A DNA stretch of 64,000 bases from Natrinema amylolyticus_A (GTDB taxonomy: Archaea > Halobacteriota > Halobacteria > Halobacteriales > Natrialbaceae): NCBI RefSeq assembly GCF_042678045.1, contig NZ_JBHUDI010000009.1, forward strand, positions 248,001 to 312,000, read 5' to 3'. Position 1 is the stretch's first letter. Each line of letters opens with the position of its first letter. A model generated the notes under the pieces. The model saw only the letters and a list, made by a program, of their open reading frames with translations. It had not been told where the DNA came from and made no database searches. Shown in pieces: positions 1-8,262 of the stretch. The position numbers and the translations under genes are program-made.

Positions 1-146
1 CCCGGACAGTGACTGCGTTCGAGGTAACCGACTATACGTGCGTGCTCCGGCTGCGAACGCCGGTCGGTCGCGAGAAGTTTTATGGGATCGCCAGCGCCGA
101 CGTTACTCCCGAGCCGGCCGCCGCCGACTGGGTTCGGACGGCGTGA
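1..146 (+). CDS. 3' end of an unidentified gene (partial)
   Basis: The third forward frame is open from the window edge to a TGA at 144-146 and gives 47 residues ending in DWVRTA. Codons carry G or C at the third position, as in the neighbouring genes, and the peptide has a beta-strand-like pattern (VLRLRTPVGREKFYGIAS). The start lies outside the window. No family could be recognised from so short a tail. It is called coding only from frame, composition and its position before the next promoter. Confidence 0.55.
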   Translation, partial: RTVTAFEVTDYTCVLRLRTPVGREKFYGIASADVTPEPAAADWVRTA

Positions 147-217
147 GCCGCGTCGGATCGGGCCCCACGGAGTGACCCACGGGTAGCTTCATTGGGTTTC
201 GTGCGGAACGACCGCAC

Positions 218-769
218 ATGGAGTACGACGTCGTTCAGGGCGACATCGCCGACCAGTCAGCCGACGCGCTCGTCAACGCCGCCGGCACGAGCCTTCGGAT
301 GGGCTCCGGCGTCGCCGGCGCGCTCCGTCGCGGTGCCGGCGAAGAGATCAACGAGGAAGCGATGGCAAAGGGACCGATCGACCTCGGCGATGTCGCGGTC
401 ACCGATGCCTACGATCTCGACGCCGAATACGTCATCCACGCGGCCGCAATGCCCCACTACGGTGACGGCCAGGCGACCGCCGAGAGCATCCGGAACGCGA
501 CCCACAACAGCCTCGCGAAAGCCGACGAACTCGGCTGTCGCTCGCTCGTGATTCCTGCGCTCGGCTGTGGCGTCGCCGGCTTCGATCTCATGGAGGGGGC
601 AGCGATCATCGGCGAGGTGATCGACAACTACGACCCGGACACACTCGAGGACGTTCGCCTGATCGCGTACAGCGATGCGGAGTACGATGCAATGCAGGCA
701 GCGACCGGCACGACCGCGACCGCGACCGCGGACCCGGACTCGAGCGGCGCGGCCGACCCGGACCGGTAA
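218..769 (+). CDS. Macro-domain (ADP-ribose-binding) protein
   Basis: A 183-residue protein made of one macro domain. The visible motifs are GDI (8-10), the LVNAAG loop (18-23) whose Asn contacts the distal ribose, the glycine-rich G-x-GVAGA segment (29-35), and the phosphate loop GCGVAGF (116-122). Macro domains bind ADP-ribose or related metabolites and some remove ADP-ribose from proteins; which applies here cannot be told. The last 20 residues are a low-complexity Thr/Ala/Asp tail. It stands alone upstream of a UspA gene on the same strand. Confidence 0.9.
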   Translation: MEYDVVQGDIADQSADALVNAAGTSLRMGSGVAGALRRGAGEEINEEAMAKGPIDLGDVAVTDAYDLDAEYVIHAAAMPHYGDGQATAESIRNATHNSLAKADELGCRSLVIPALGCGVAGFDLMEGAAIIGEVIDNYDPDTLEDVRLIAYSDAEYDAMQAATGTTATATADPDSSGAADPDR

Positions 770-875
770 CGACGTGGTCCTGGAGCCGCTCGCACAGCCG
801 CTCGAGACATGTAACCAGGTTTTGAGAAACGGTGGTAGTTTTTTCCATGGCGCGGGTGCAATCGTCATCCGAGTA

Positions 876-1298
876 ATGTACGATACGATCTTGATTCCAA
901 CCGACGGGAGCGAACAGGCCGACCGCGGTATCGAATACGGGCTCGATCTCGCTGCCCAATACGACGCGACGGTGCTGTGTCTCTACGTCGTCGACGAGCG
1001 TCGATACGGTCGGCCGCCGGCGCTCGGAACCGTCGAAGTCGATCACGAGAAACACGAGGATGAAGCAATCGAACTGCTCAAAGAGATCGAAGACCGCGGC
1101 CGCGAGCGCGGTGTGGAGGTCGACCACGAGTGTCGACGCGGCAATCCCTGGGACGAGATCGTCACCTTCGCTGAACGCGAGGACGCCGATCTCATCGTGA
1201 TGGGCCGGCGCGGGGTGACCGACGACCGACGAACCTCGCTCGGAAGCGTCACTGAACAGGTCATGCGCCAGACGGAGATTCCCGTTCAGGCAGTCTGA
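876..1298 (+). CDS. Universal stress protein (UspA family)
   Basis: A 140-residue single-domain UspA protein. The N-terminus MYDTILIPTDGSE is the typical first strand and loop. Near the C-terminus the ATP-binding signature G-2x-G-9x-GS is complete (GRRG, nine residues, GS), so it probably binds ATP. The ATG at 876 is chosen because it begins the conserved strand; an in-frame open stretch upstream to 675 has no UspA similarity. Such proteins are cytosolic and respond to stress or energy state; the specific role is unknown. Confidence 0.93.
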   Translation: MYDTILIPTDGSEQADRGIEYGLDLAAQYDATVLCLYVVDERRYGRPPALGTVEVDHEKHEDEAIELLKEIEDRGRERGVEVDHECRRGNPWDEIVTFAEREDADLIVMGRRGVTDDRRTSLGSVTEQVMRQTEIPVQAV

Positions 1299-1401
1299 TC
1301 GGGCCGCGAACGGACATCCCGCACTGGTCTCTCGCTCGAGGGCTGGCGGGGTGCCGTCGCCGGTCGTGGCCGGGTTTCGGCTCGAGTCGGTCGCGCGACG
1401 T

Positions 1402-1487
1402 CTATAGTAGCCACTGAAAGTCAGTGCACACCTGATCGCACGAGGGCTGTGCAATCAGTGTGTAAACAGTTTCAATTGGTACTATAG
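1402..1487. repeat. 86-bp imperfect palindrome (REP/MITE-like, family 2)
   Basis: The segment begins CTATAGTA and ends TACTATAG. About 14 of 18 bases of the outer arms pair. An inner pair of arms (CACACCTGATCGCAC against TGTGCAATCAGTGTG) pairs almost fully around a short loop, so the whole unit can fold into one long hairpin. It lies in the gap between the UspA gene and the convergent purM gene. It is the only copy seen in this window. The shape suggests a non-autonomous palindromic element, or a transcription-end structure shared by the two convergent genes. Confidence 0.65.
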
Positions 1488-1503
1488 AGCGAGTGCTCCG
1501 ATT

Positions 1504-2487
1504 TCAGGACAGCGAGAGGCCGCGAATCTCGACCGAGTCACCGTCCTCGACGTGGCCGATAACCTGCCCGTCGGTGTCGGCGACGAGGTCGTCGGCACGC
1601 TCCTCGGGGATCGCAACGACGAAGCCGGTCCCCATGTTGAACGTCCGGTGCATCTCGTCGTCCGTGACGTTCCCCTCTTCCTGGACGAACTCGAAGATCG
1701 GCTGGGCCGGGAACGGGTCCTCGATCACGTACTCGTTGTCGCCCATCCGAAGCAGATTGGTCCAGCCACCGCCCGTGATGTGCGCCGCCGCGCGAACGCC
1801 GTGGTCGCGCATCGGCTCGAGCAGATCCGTGTAAAGTCGCGTCGGTCGCAGCAGTTCCTCGCCGATCGACCGGTCGGTGTCGTGTGGGAACGGGTCAGTG
1901 TACTCGTGGTTGCGCGTGACGGCCTCGCGAGCGAGCGTGAGACCGTTCGAGTGAACGCCGTTCGAGGCGAAGCCGACGAGGACGTCGCCGACCTGAGCCT
2001 CACCTGCGAAGATCTCGTCTTTGCCGGCGAGACCGGCACAGGTCCCCGCGAGGTCGAAGCCGTTGATGACGTCGGGCATGACGGCCGTCTCGCCGCCGAG
2101 CAGGGTCATGCCGGACTCCTCCAGGCCGACGGCGAGCCCTTCGCCGATCTCGTTGGTGAGGTCGTCGTCGGGTTCGTCGATCGCGAGGTAGTCGACGAAC
2201 GCCACGGGTTCGACGCCCGCGGCGACGAGGTCGTTGACGTTCATCGCGATGCAGTCGATGCCGATCGTCGAGAAGTCCTCGATGGCCTCTGCAACCATGA
2301 GCTTCGTGCCGACGCCGTCGGTCGCCAGCGCCAGATACCGGTCGCCGATGTCGATCAGGCCGGCGTACTCGGTGGTCAGATCGCTGCCGAAGGCCTCGAG
2401 CAAGGCCGCGGTTGCGTCTTCGCTTGCCTCGATGTCGACGCCGGTCTCGGCGTAGGTGAGTCGATCCGCGTCGTCCGTGTCGGTCAT
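1504..2487 (-). CDS. purM: Phosphoribosylformylglycinamidine cyclo-ligase
   Basis: A 327-residue PurM (AIR synthetase), which closes the imidazole ring of FGAM with ATP in de novo purine synthesis. Recognisable parts are the N-terminal LTYAETGVDI, the GVGTKLM loop, and IDCIAMNVNDLVAAG and GGETAVMPD of the ATP-grasping AIRS fold. The start MTDTDD at 2487 is preferred to an upstream in-frame ATG that adds nine atypical residues. The purL gene, which acts one step earlier, lies 32 kb away in this window, so the pathway genes are dispersed. Confidence 0.96.
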   Translation of the reverse strand: MTDTDDADRLTYAETGVDIEASEDATAALLEAFGSDLTTEYAGLIDIGDRYLALATDGVGTKLMVAEAIEDFSTIGIDCIAMNVNDLVAAGVEPVAFVDYLAIDEPDDDLTNEIGEGLAVGLEESGMTLLGGETAVMPDVINGFDLAGTCAGLAGKDEIFAGEAQVGDVLVGFASNGVHSNGLTLAREAVTRNHEYTDPFPHDTDRSIGEELLRPTRLYTDLLEPMRDHGVRAAAHITGGGWTNLLRMGDNEYVIEDPFPAQPIFEFVQEEGNVTDDEMHRTFNMGTGFVVAIPEERADDLVADTDGQVIGHVEDGDSVEIRGLSLS

Positions 2488-2679
2488 ACTCGAAGGACCT
2501 CTCGGGGCGAGCAAAAGGTCACCGGTCCGGCGGAGCTATCGCGGTCGGCGAGGGCGGTCTCGGAGGGCTCATACTGCCGGACAAAACGGTTCATACATCG
2601 ATCGCACTCGAGACGCTGTCGCCGACGGCGACAGCCGTCAGGACGCGATCGAGTATTCACGGACTTTTGTCCGGGAGTA

Positions 2680-3333
2680 TCAGAAGAGCCTAACGAAGAA
2701 GAGCACGTAGCCCGCAAGCAACACACTCGGGACGAACACCAGCGCGAAGACGCCCTTGTGCCACTTGAGGACGGATTTCCCGTCCAGCGGACCGAAGGGG
2801 ATCATGTTGAACGCGGCCAGCAGGAGGTTGATCCCGACCCCCATCTGTCCGATCGCGGTGAGCAGGGTCGGCAGGAAGCCGGGTGACGCGGCGAACATCA
2901 GCAACGGGACGAAGAGCGCGGCGAGCAGGAGGTTCGTCACCGGGCCGGCGACCGCGATCAGTCCGTTCTCCCGCGTCGTGATCTGGCCCCGGTGGTAGAC
3001 GGCCCCGGGTGCAGCAAAGAGGAAGCCGACGACTGCACCGAGCAACGCCAGAAAGAGCATCTGGTAATCCGCGCGGAACTCGGCGATCTGGCCGTGTTCG
3101 ATCGCGACGACCTTGTGTGCGAGTTCGTGCAGCAGGAAGCCGACGCCGACGGTCACGAAACTGATGCCGACCGAAATAGTGAAATCCTCAAGACTGGCGA
3201 GCCCGCGGTGAAACGGTGCGCGGATCAGCGCAAACGCCACGCTCAGCGCGATCCAGGCCACGGCGAGATCCCACAGTTCCTTGTCGCTGAAGGTCAGTTC
3301 GTGCTCTTGGGTTTGCGTCGTGCGATGGCTCAT
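2680..3333 (-). CDS. Site-2-protease-like (M50) membrane metalloprotease
   Basis: A 217-residue membrane protein with about six hydrophobic segments. The zinc site HELAHK (HExxH) sits in the second or third segment, and the partner motif NMIPFGPLDG (N-x2-P-x4-DG) lies near the C-terminus. Together these define the M50/site-2-protease family, which cuts proteins within the membrane. The ATG at 3331-3333 overlaps the TAA stop of the upstream TraB-family gene by one base (TAATG), so the two are probably translationally coupled. The substrate is unknown. Confidence 0.9.
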   Translation of the reverse strand: MSHRTTQTQEHELTFSDKELWDLAVAWIALSVAFALIRAPFHRGLASLEDFTISVGISFVTVGVGFLLHELAHKVVAIEHGQIAEFRADYQMLFLALLGAVVGFLFAAPGAVYHRGQITTRENGLIAVAGPVTNLLLAALFVPLLMFAASPGFLPTLLTAIGQMGVGINLLLAAFNMIPFGPLDGKSVLKWHKGVFALVFVPSVLLAGYVLFFVRLF

Positions 3334-5102
3334 TAGAGGAGTCCCCGAAGCAACTCGAGACTGTTTCTCGCTCCCTGCAGGAGCTGTCCCATCAGCGCGT
3401 CGACGCCGCCGATTTCGGGTGCCAGCCACGGCAACACCACGAACGGGAACAGGAACGTCGCGATCATGCTCCCGATGTTCGTCAGCGCGACGATCATGAT
3501 CAGCCGGAACAGCGGGACGTCGAACATCGCCGTGACGGCCTCGCCGATCGGCTGTTCGGTGTCGTCGACGATCTCGTTTAACGTCTGGATGTCCCGGACG
3601 TTGACCGGTCGGTGCCTGAGTTCGACGTAGCCGGCGAACCAGCCCGGCGCGAGCAGCGGGTTGATGCTCGTGAGCCAGGCGATCGCGCCGCCGACGCCCG
3701 CGCTGGTCCAGCGTGCGCCGGCCAGCCGCGCCAGCCCAAAGGCAAAGACCCCGTTGAACAGGAACCAGGCGGCGAACAGCTTCAGCAGGAACGTGTTCCT
3801 GACCCCTGCCATGATCAGCAGGAAGAAGAAGGCCAGAAAGCCCACCATGATCAGATAACCGCCGATCTTCAGCGGCGAGAACCGGCGGCTCGAGGCGGTG
3901 CCCGAGATCGACTCGAGCGACGGGAGCCCCTCGGGGTTTCGCAGGTGGCGTTCGATGCCGGCTTTGTGGCCGGCGCCGACGACGGCGAGGACGTCGTATC
4001 CCTGTTCACGGAGATCGTGGAGGTTGTGGGCGATGTAGGCGTCGCGTTCGTCGATCAGGGCGTTCGCGCCGCCCGGGCTGAACTGGCGGAACTCCTCCAT
4101 CATCGCGTCGACGACATCGCCGTCGGTCATCTCCTCGATGGCGATTTCGTCGACGTCGTCGACGTCAGCGCCGAGCGCGTCGAAGACGAGCCCCAGGGCG
4201 AGCCCGATCGTCACGCCGACACCGAGTCCGGCAAGGGTTCCGGCCGTACCACGAACCGCATAGATTCCAGCGTTCTCGACGGTCGCAGCCGAGAACGGCC
4301 CGACGAACGTGTCGGTCGCGACCAGCGCGAGCCCGCCGGCGATGCCGAGGACGACTCCGAGGAGGATCCGTATCGAGAACCCCGAGAGATAGCCGCCGGT
4401 ATACCGGCCTGCGGACTCGAGGGAGGGCAGCATGGCAAGGCCGACGAACGCACCAACGACCGCGCCGATCGCACCGCCGCCGGCGTACTGGAGCAGCGTG
4501 GGATCGGTCAGCCCGGCCAACAGCACCTCACCGACGCCGAGCAGCGGGGCGAGAAACGCGCCGATGACGAATCCGACGAGCGCGCCGCCGACGGCACCGA
4601 ACGTGAGCCCGAGGGTTCGTGGCTCGGTGATCCCGAGTGCGAGCCCGCCGACCATCTTCAGCTTCTCGATCCCGGAGAGCCGGCTCCAGAACCGCTGGAT
4701 CGTCACCTGAATGTCGCGGTCGACCAGGGCGACGCCGCTGCCGTTTGCCTCGGCGGCCTCGATGGCGGCTCGCATGTCTGCACCGGGCTCGATGTCGAAC
4801 TGATCGCCCAGCCGCGACTGGACGTACGATAGCATCCAGTAGGCCAGAAACTGAAAGACGGTGTTGCCCGACAGGAGATCCTCCGCTTCGATATCGTCGG
4901 GCGTGCCGCCCTGCATCTGGCGGTAGCGCCCGTCGTCGAGTTCGACGGCGACGACATCGGGATCTTCTCGCTCGATCGTTTCGCGAACTTCGTCGACGCT
5001 CGCTTGCGAGACGTGTGCTGTCCCGAGGACCTCGACGGAGCCGCCGTCGCCATTGGGTGGTGCTGGCGGCTCCGGCACGTCGGCCTCGCCTGCATCGCTC
5101 AT
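3333..5102 (-). CDS. TraB/PrgY-family membrane protein
   Basis: A 589-residue protein of the TraB (Tiki-like) superfamily. The N-terminal GTAHVSQASVDEV and the following VVAVELDDGRY carry the conserved GxxH and E motifs, and VVGAGHKAGIERHL is the second conserved motif of the domain. Hydrophobic blocks fill roughly residues 160-330 and the last 170 residues. Bacterial relatives limit pheromone activity and animal Tiki proteins are metalloproteases; the archaeal role is not established. The start at 5102 is preferred over an in-frame ATG at 5144. It is operonic with the M50 protease, which suggests a shared proteolytic task. Confidence 0.88.
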   Translation of the reverse strand: MSDAGEADVPEPPAPPNGDGGSVEVLGTAHVSQASVDEVRETIEREDPDVVAVELDDGRYRQMQGGTPDDIEAEDLLSGNTVFQFLAYWMLSYVQSRLGDQFDIEPGADMRAAIEAAEANGSGVALVDRDIQVTIQRFWSRLSGIEKLKMVGGLALGITEPRTLGLTFGAVGGALVGFVIGAFLAPLLGVGEVLLAGLTDPTLLQYAGGGAIGAVVGAFVGLAMLPSLESAGRYTGGYLSGFSIRILLGVVLGIAGGLALVATDTFVGPFSAATVENAGIYAVRGTAGTLAGLGVGVTIGLALGLVFDALGADVDDVDEIAIEEMTDGDVVDAMMEEFRQFSPGGANALIDERDAYIAHNLHDLREQGYDVLAVVGAGHKAGIERHLRNPEGLPSLESISGTASSRRFSPLKIGGYLIMVGFLAFFFLLIMAGVRNTFLLKLFAAWFLFNGVFAFGLARLAGARWTSAGVGGAIAWLTSINPLLAPGWFAGYVELRHRPVNVRDIQTLNEIVDDTEQPIGEAVTAMFDVPLFRLIMIVALTNIGSMIATFLFPFVVLPWLAPEIGGVDALMGQLLQGARNSLELLRGLL

Positions 5103-5199
5103 TACAGGCTCAACTCGGCGGCGACTTTTACCAGTATCGGACACGGCAGCGAACCTGTCACCGAGCGTCAGACAGTCTGCTATCAGGTGGGGGCCCTGT

Positions 5200-5285
5200 C
5201 ATACGGACTCCTGTCAGTCAGTGCCGGTGCACCCGCGACCCGCCCTGCGGTCCCACCGGGACATCGTGGCAGCAAACCGTATCAG
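5200..5285 (+). repeat. TACGG palindromic repeat, copy A
   Basis: An 86-bp member of a six-copy family. The left end reads CATACGGACTCCTGTCAGT, the middle is GC-rich with CACCCGCGAC, and the right end reads GGCAGCAAACCGTATCAG. The ends are inverted copies of each other. The TGA stop of the minus-strand gene at 5282-5749 lies inside the right end. Confidence 0.85.
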
Positions 5286-5749
5286 TCGAAATCGGGCAGG
5301 TCCTCCGGCGGTTCGTACTCGGCTTCCCAGTCGACGTACTCCTCTTTGAGGGTTACTGAGACGATCTGGCCGAACTCCGTGAGCTCGGCGTTGATCGCCG
5401 AGACCGTCCCCCAGGTGTCGAGGTCGGGGTGATACTCCCGTGTCTGCCAGTCCTCCGGAATCCCCGGCGCGTGATAACCGACTCGGTCGGCGAAGTCGTC
5501 CCAGAAGAAATCGAAGCCCGCAAAGAGGTCGAGGTCGCGAGCAATTTCGTACTCGCGTTCGCCGAGGTCCGTGTCCACACGCCACTCGTCGAACGCCTCC
5601 TCCCAGGCACCTTCCTCGAGGAACGCCTGCAGCTCCTCGCGACGGTAGTCGATCTCCTCACCGTCGGCGCTGATGGTCGCGTCCTCGTACTCGTTCGGAT
5701 CGACGAACTCCAGTTCCGGCGGCTCGGGGGGTTCGGCCTCGAGTGTCAT
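5282..5749 (-). CDS. Conserved haloarchaeal protein of unknown function
   Basis: A 155-residue very acidic soluble protein rich in Trp, Tyr and Glu, with no signal peptide or membrane segment. It begins MTLEAEPPEPPELEF and ends PEDLPDFD. I do not recognise a characterised family. Its stop codon (TCA on the plus strand, 5282-5284) falls in the terminal repeat of palindromic copy A. High GC3 and the acidic composition support a real gene. It is divergent from the HAD hydrolase at 5877. Confidence 0.8.
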   Translation of the reverse strand: MTLEAEPPEPPELEFVDPNEYEDATISADGEEIDYRREELQAFLEEGAWEEAFDEWRVDTDLGEREYEIARDLDLFAGFDFFWDDFADRVGYHAPGIPEDWQTREYHPDLDTWGTVSAINAELTEFGQIVSVTLKEEYVDWEAEYEPPEDLPDFD

Positions 5750-5876
5750 ACGCGGCCGTAGGTCGGGTCATCGGATAAGAATTCCCACCGGTCGTGCTGG
5801 TTGATCGAGCAGCGAGCAGTGTCCTCAGGGGGTCGCATCCAAACACTCAATCGCCTGCCATCCCTATCGGCAGGCG

Positions 5877-6656
5877 ATGACAACGTACGAGGCGGCGATC
5901 CTCGACGTCGACGGGACGATCGTCCGGGGTGAGGAGTTGCTTTCCGGCGCGATCGACGGCCTGCGAGCGCTCGAGGCGGCGGGCTGTTCGCGACTACTCT
6001 TCTCGAACAATCCGACGCGCGGGGCCGACCACTACCGGGAGAAACTCACACCTCACGGGATCAACGTCGATCCGGAGACCGTCCTCACCTCCGCGACCGT
6101 TTCGGCGGCGTATCTCGCGGCGACCCATCCCGACGAGCGGGTCTTCCTCGTCGGTGACGGGCGACTCGAGGCGATCCTCGAGGATGCGGCTGTCGAGTTG
6201 ACGACCGACCCCGACGCGGCCGAGGTCGTGCTGGGATCGTTCGACAGGGAGTTCTCGTTCGGAACGCTCTGGGAGTCCCTGCGAGCGCTCGAGGGAGGCG
6301 CCCCCTTCTACGGCACCGATCCGGACGCGACGATCCCGATCGACGGGGGCGAGATTCCGGGCACGGGAGCGATCCTCGCCGCGATGGAGGCCGTCGCCGG
6401 CCGCGAACCGGACGCGATCCTCGGCAAACCGTCCTCTGTCGCGGCCACGGCGGCGATGGAGCGGCTGGACGCCGAGCCCGCGAACACGCTCGTCGTCGGC
6501 GATCGGCTCGATACCGATATCGCGCTCGGGAACCGCGCCGGTATGGAGACGGCTCTCGTGCTTACCGGCGTCACCGATCGGGCGGCCCTCGCCGATGCGC
6601 CGATCGAACCTGACCACGTCCTCGAGTCGCTCGCCGCGGTCGAGACGCTCCTGTAG
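5877..6656 (+). CDS. HAD-superfamily (subfamily IIA, NagD-like) phosphatase
   Basis: A 259-residue HAD hydrolase. Motif I is LDVDGT (Asp10 nucleophile, Asp12 acid/base), motif II is FSNNPTRG, the conserved Lys is in LGKPSS, and the acidic motif is VVGDRLDTDIALG. The cap lies between motifs II and III, as in NagD/4-nitrophenylphosphatase members. It probably dephosphorylates a small phosphometabolite; the substrate cannot be read from sequence. The start follows a short A/T-poor gap and has no better alternative. Confidence 0.92.
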   Translation: MTTYEAAILDVDGTIVRGEELLSGAIDGLRALEAAGCSRLLFSNNPTRGADHYREKLTPHGINVDPETVLTSATVSAAYLAATHPDERVFLVGDGRLEAILEDAAVELTTDPDAAEVVLGSFDREFSFGTLWESLRALEGGAPFYGTDPDATIPIDGGEIPGTGAILAAMEAVAGREPDAILGKPSSVAATAAMERLDAEPANTLVVGDRLDTDIALGNRAGMETALVLTGVTDRAALADAPIEPDHVLESLAAVETLL

Positions 6657-6704
6657 CCATCTCACGCCGCGCCGCCGCTCGGTCGTTGGGTCGCCCGCGC
6701 TCGA

Positions 6705-6716
6705 GAGATATATTTA
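6705..6716 (+). promoter_or_regulatory. TATA box for the glycine-zipper protein gene
   Basis: An ATATATTTATC stretch about 30 bases before the ATG at 6743, in an otherwise GC-rich region. The spacing fits an archaeal promoter with little or no 5' leader. Confidence 0.6.
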
Positions 6717-6742
6717 TCACCCACAGTCACAACGTTCGACAT

Positions 6743-6970
6743 ATGAGAGAACGTTTCAGCGACGTGTTGCTGCGTGCGCGATACGCGGCGATCGGTGCAG
6801 CGATCGGTGCGGCGATCGGCAGCGTCTTCAGTCGCAACGCCGCGAGTACGGGCGGTGCGATCGGCGGCCTCGTCGGCGCGACTGCCGCCGACACCCGTGG
6901 AACTATCGAGGAGCTGCTCGAGACCGTCGAGGAGTACGACCCGCGATCCGGATCGGCTGATACAGAATAG
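6743..6970 (+). CDS. Small glycine-zipper membrane-type protein
   Basis: A 75-residue protein. Residues about 12-50 form two glycine/alanine-rich hydrophobic stretches (AAIGAAIGAAIGSV and GGAIGGLVGATAA), a glycine-zipper pattern that can pack in or on membranes. The tail is acidic (EELLETVEEYD). The start at 6743 is set by the TATA box 30 bases upstream rather than an earlier in-frame ATG at 6686. Function unknown. Confidence 0.7.
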   Translation: MRERFSDVLLRARYAAIGAAIGAAIGSVFSRNAASTGGAIGGLVGATAADTRGTIEELLETVEEYDPRSGSADTE

Positions 6971-6987
6971 CGCTCGATCGGCGTCTC

Positions 6988-7143
6988 TTACTCGAGCGAT
7001 TTCGCCCGGTTGTGGAACTCGCCACCACACTCACACTCCCCTGGGTTCGTCGTCGCTTCGACGACGGTTCCACACTGCAGGCATTCGTACGTCGACTCGG
7101 ATTCGGGATCGTTCGCACCTTCGACGTCCTGGTCGTGAGGCAT
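6988..7143 (-). CDS. Rubrerythrin-like zinc-ribbon micro-protein (first of three)
   Basis: A protein of about 51 residues with CLQCG then CECGG, a rubredoxin/rubrerythrin-type metal knuckle, in an acidic context. Similar tiny zinc ribbons are common in haloarchaea and mostly uncharacterised. The start MPHDQD at 7143 is chosen because a TATA-like CATACTTA lies about 30 bases upstream on the minus strand. An in-frame ATG at 7170 would add MKVDIQPND but would lie on top of that TATA element. Confidence 0.75.
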   Translation of the reverse strand: MPHDQDVEGANDPESESTYECLQCGTVVEATTNPGECECGGEFHNRAKSLE

Positions 7144-7219
7144 ATCGTTGGGTTGGATGTCTACTTTCATAAGTATGGGTCCTAACTCACACTGTCGAGG
7201 TAGATAGCCCACGTCACGA

Positions 7220-7306
7220 CTGATACGGTCTGCTGTCACGATGTCTCGGTGGGACCGCAGGGCGGTCGCGGGTGCACCGGAAATGACTGACAGAAGTCCG
7301 TATGAG
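7220..7306 (-). repeat. TACGG palindromic repeat, copy B
   Basis: An 87-bp copy in reverse orientation to copy A. It begins CTGATACGGTCTGCTGTCA and ends CTGACAGAAGTCCGTATGAG. Its reverse complement matches copy A in nearly every position, including the central GGTGCACCCGCGAC. It lies between two zinc-ribbon micro-protein genes. Confidence 0.85.
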
Positions 7307-7349
7307 CCACTCCCTACGCGCGCAGGACAACTCCTACGTCGGCCGGACC

Positions 7350-7490
7350 TTACTCTCGAGCAACGGCGATGTTGCGAACGTGACTGCCACACTCCGGACA
7401 GTGTCCGAGCGACTCGGTGGTCTCCCGGTAGGTGCAGTTCAGACACTCATAGTACGATCGTTCTGGCGTATACGGGTCGGTGTATGCCAT
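7350..7490 (-). CDS. Rubrerythrin-like zinc-ribbon micro-protein (second of three)
   Basis: A 46-residue protein starting MAYTDPYTPERSYYEC. It has two metal knuckles, CLNC and CPEC (C-x2-C spaced by 12 residues), followed by GSHVRNIAVARE. This is the haloarchaeal rubrerythrin-like zinc-ribbon pattern. Three upstream in-frame ATGs (to about 7523) could extend it by up to 11 residues, but the TDPYTPE start is the usual family N-terminus. Probably cytosolic; the partner is unknown. Confidence 0.8.
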   Translation of the reverse strand: MAYTDPYTPERSYYECLNCTYRETTESLGHCPECGSHVRNIAVARE

Positions 7491-7826
7491 GGCCAGACAT
7501 GGCATTCCATAGCGGGAAAACATTTCTCTAATAGTGTTTTAGGCAGATGTAGGGCACGGTAGTTCGCTATATCTCATTAATTAATGGACGAACGTCCAGC
7601 AGCAACAACGCCGGTGAGCACAGCCGCGTCCGCTCGCAGTACTCAACCCCTGGTGTCAAGCCCGCGAGACTGACGCGTCTGCTGATCGCAGTTGGCGTCA
7701 TGACCGGCTCTGTCGGCAAAAACTGACTCCTGGATGGCTGTGGTGGGAGGTCGAAGACGATGGACTCGGCAGTTCACACACCGACTACACGAGCCACGAT
7801 CGGGCTCGTGGACAGGTGTCCGTGGA
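7491..7826. other. Intergenic stretch with no supported gene
   Basis: No frame shows convincing coding potential. An A+T-rich patch around 7510-7590 holds TATA-like words (CTATATCTCATTAATTAATGG) and an ATG opening a 29-codon frame of low-complexity Ala/Ser/Thr, which I do not call. The A+T-rich part nearest 7490 probably contains the promoter of the minus-strand micro-protein. Confidence 0.5.
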
Positions 7827-8009
7827 CTACCCCGTCCACTCGCCCGCGAGGTCGCCGGCGATGTTCGCTCGCCAGTGTTCGAACCCCTCCTCGCAATCGG
7901 CGCTGTCGTCGATATGATCGACGAATCCGGCACCAGGCGACGCGAGTTCGTCGCCGCAAAACGGACAGATGACCGGGTCGCTCCAGTTGGTCGAAGTGTT
8001 GGTTGCCAT
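7827..8009 (-). CDS. Small zinc-finger protein, haloarchaeal family
   Basis: A 60-residue acidic protein. CPFCG forms one knuckle; the conserved GFVDHIDDSADCEEGFEHWR may supply further His/Cys ligands. It ends GEWTG. The TATA element at 8036-8043 on this strand lies about 28 bases before the ATG at 8009, so this start is preferred over an in-frame ATG at 8018. It resembles an uncharacterised haloarchaeal DUF family; function unknown. Confidence 0.8.
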   Translation of the reverse strand: MATNTSTNWSDPVICPFCGDELASPGAGFVDHIDDSADCEEGFEHWRANIAGDLAGEWTG

Positions 8010-8035
8010 TCGTACCATAGTCTATCACGAACCCT

Positions 8036-8043
8036 CATATAAA
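8036..8043 (-). promoter_or_regulatory. TATA box of the zinc-finger gene
   Basis: TTTATATG on the minus strand, about 27-30 bases upstream of the ATG at 8009, consistent with a leaderless transcript. Confidence 0.55.
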
Positions 8044-8262
8044 TCCTGCCTGGTAAGATCTATTACAATATTATGTTATTTAATGACAACTATACAGGCC
8101 GAAGGATGTCATCACACTGCTCGAGACGCTACGCTGGCGACAGTCGCGACTCGAGCGCCGGTTTCGAAGGCAGCGAAAGCACGATAGGTCGTCGCAGCGT
8201 GCGACTCGAGGGTGCGATCGGAGGATACTCGGTCGTCCGGTTGCGAGTCTCGGCGAGAACGG

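Noticed and set aside
7584..7673. A 29-codon frame starting ATGGACGAACG.
   Set aside because: Low-complexity Ala/Ser/Thr composition, TATA too close, no motif.
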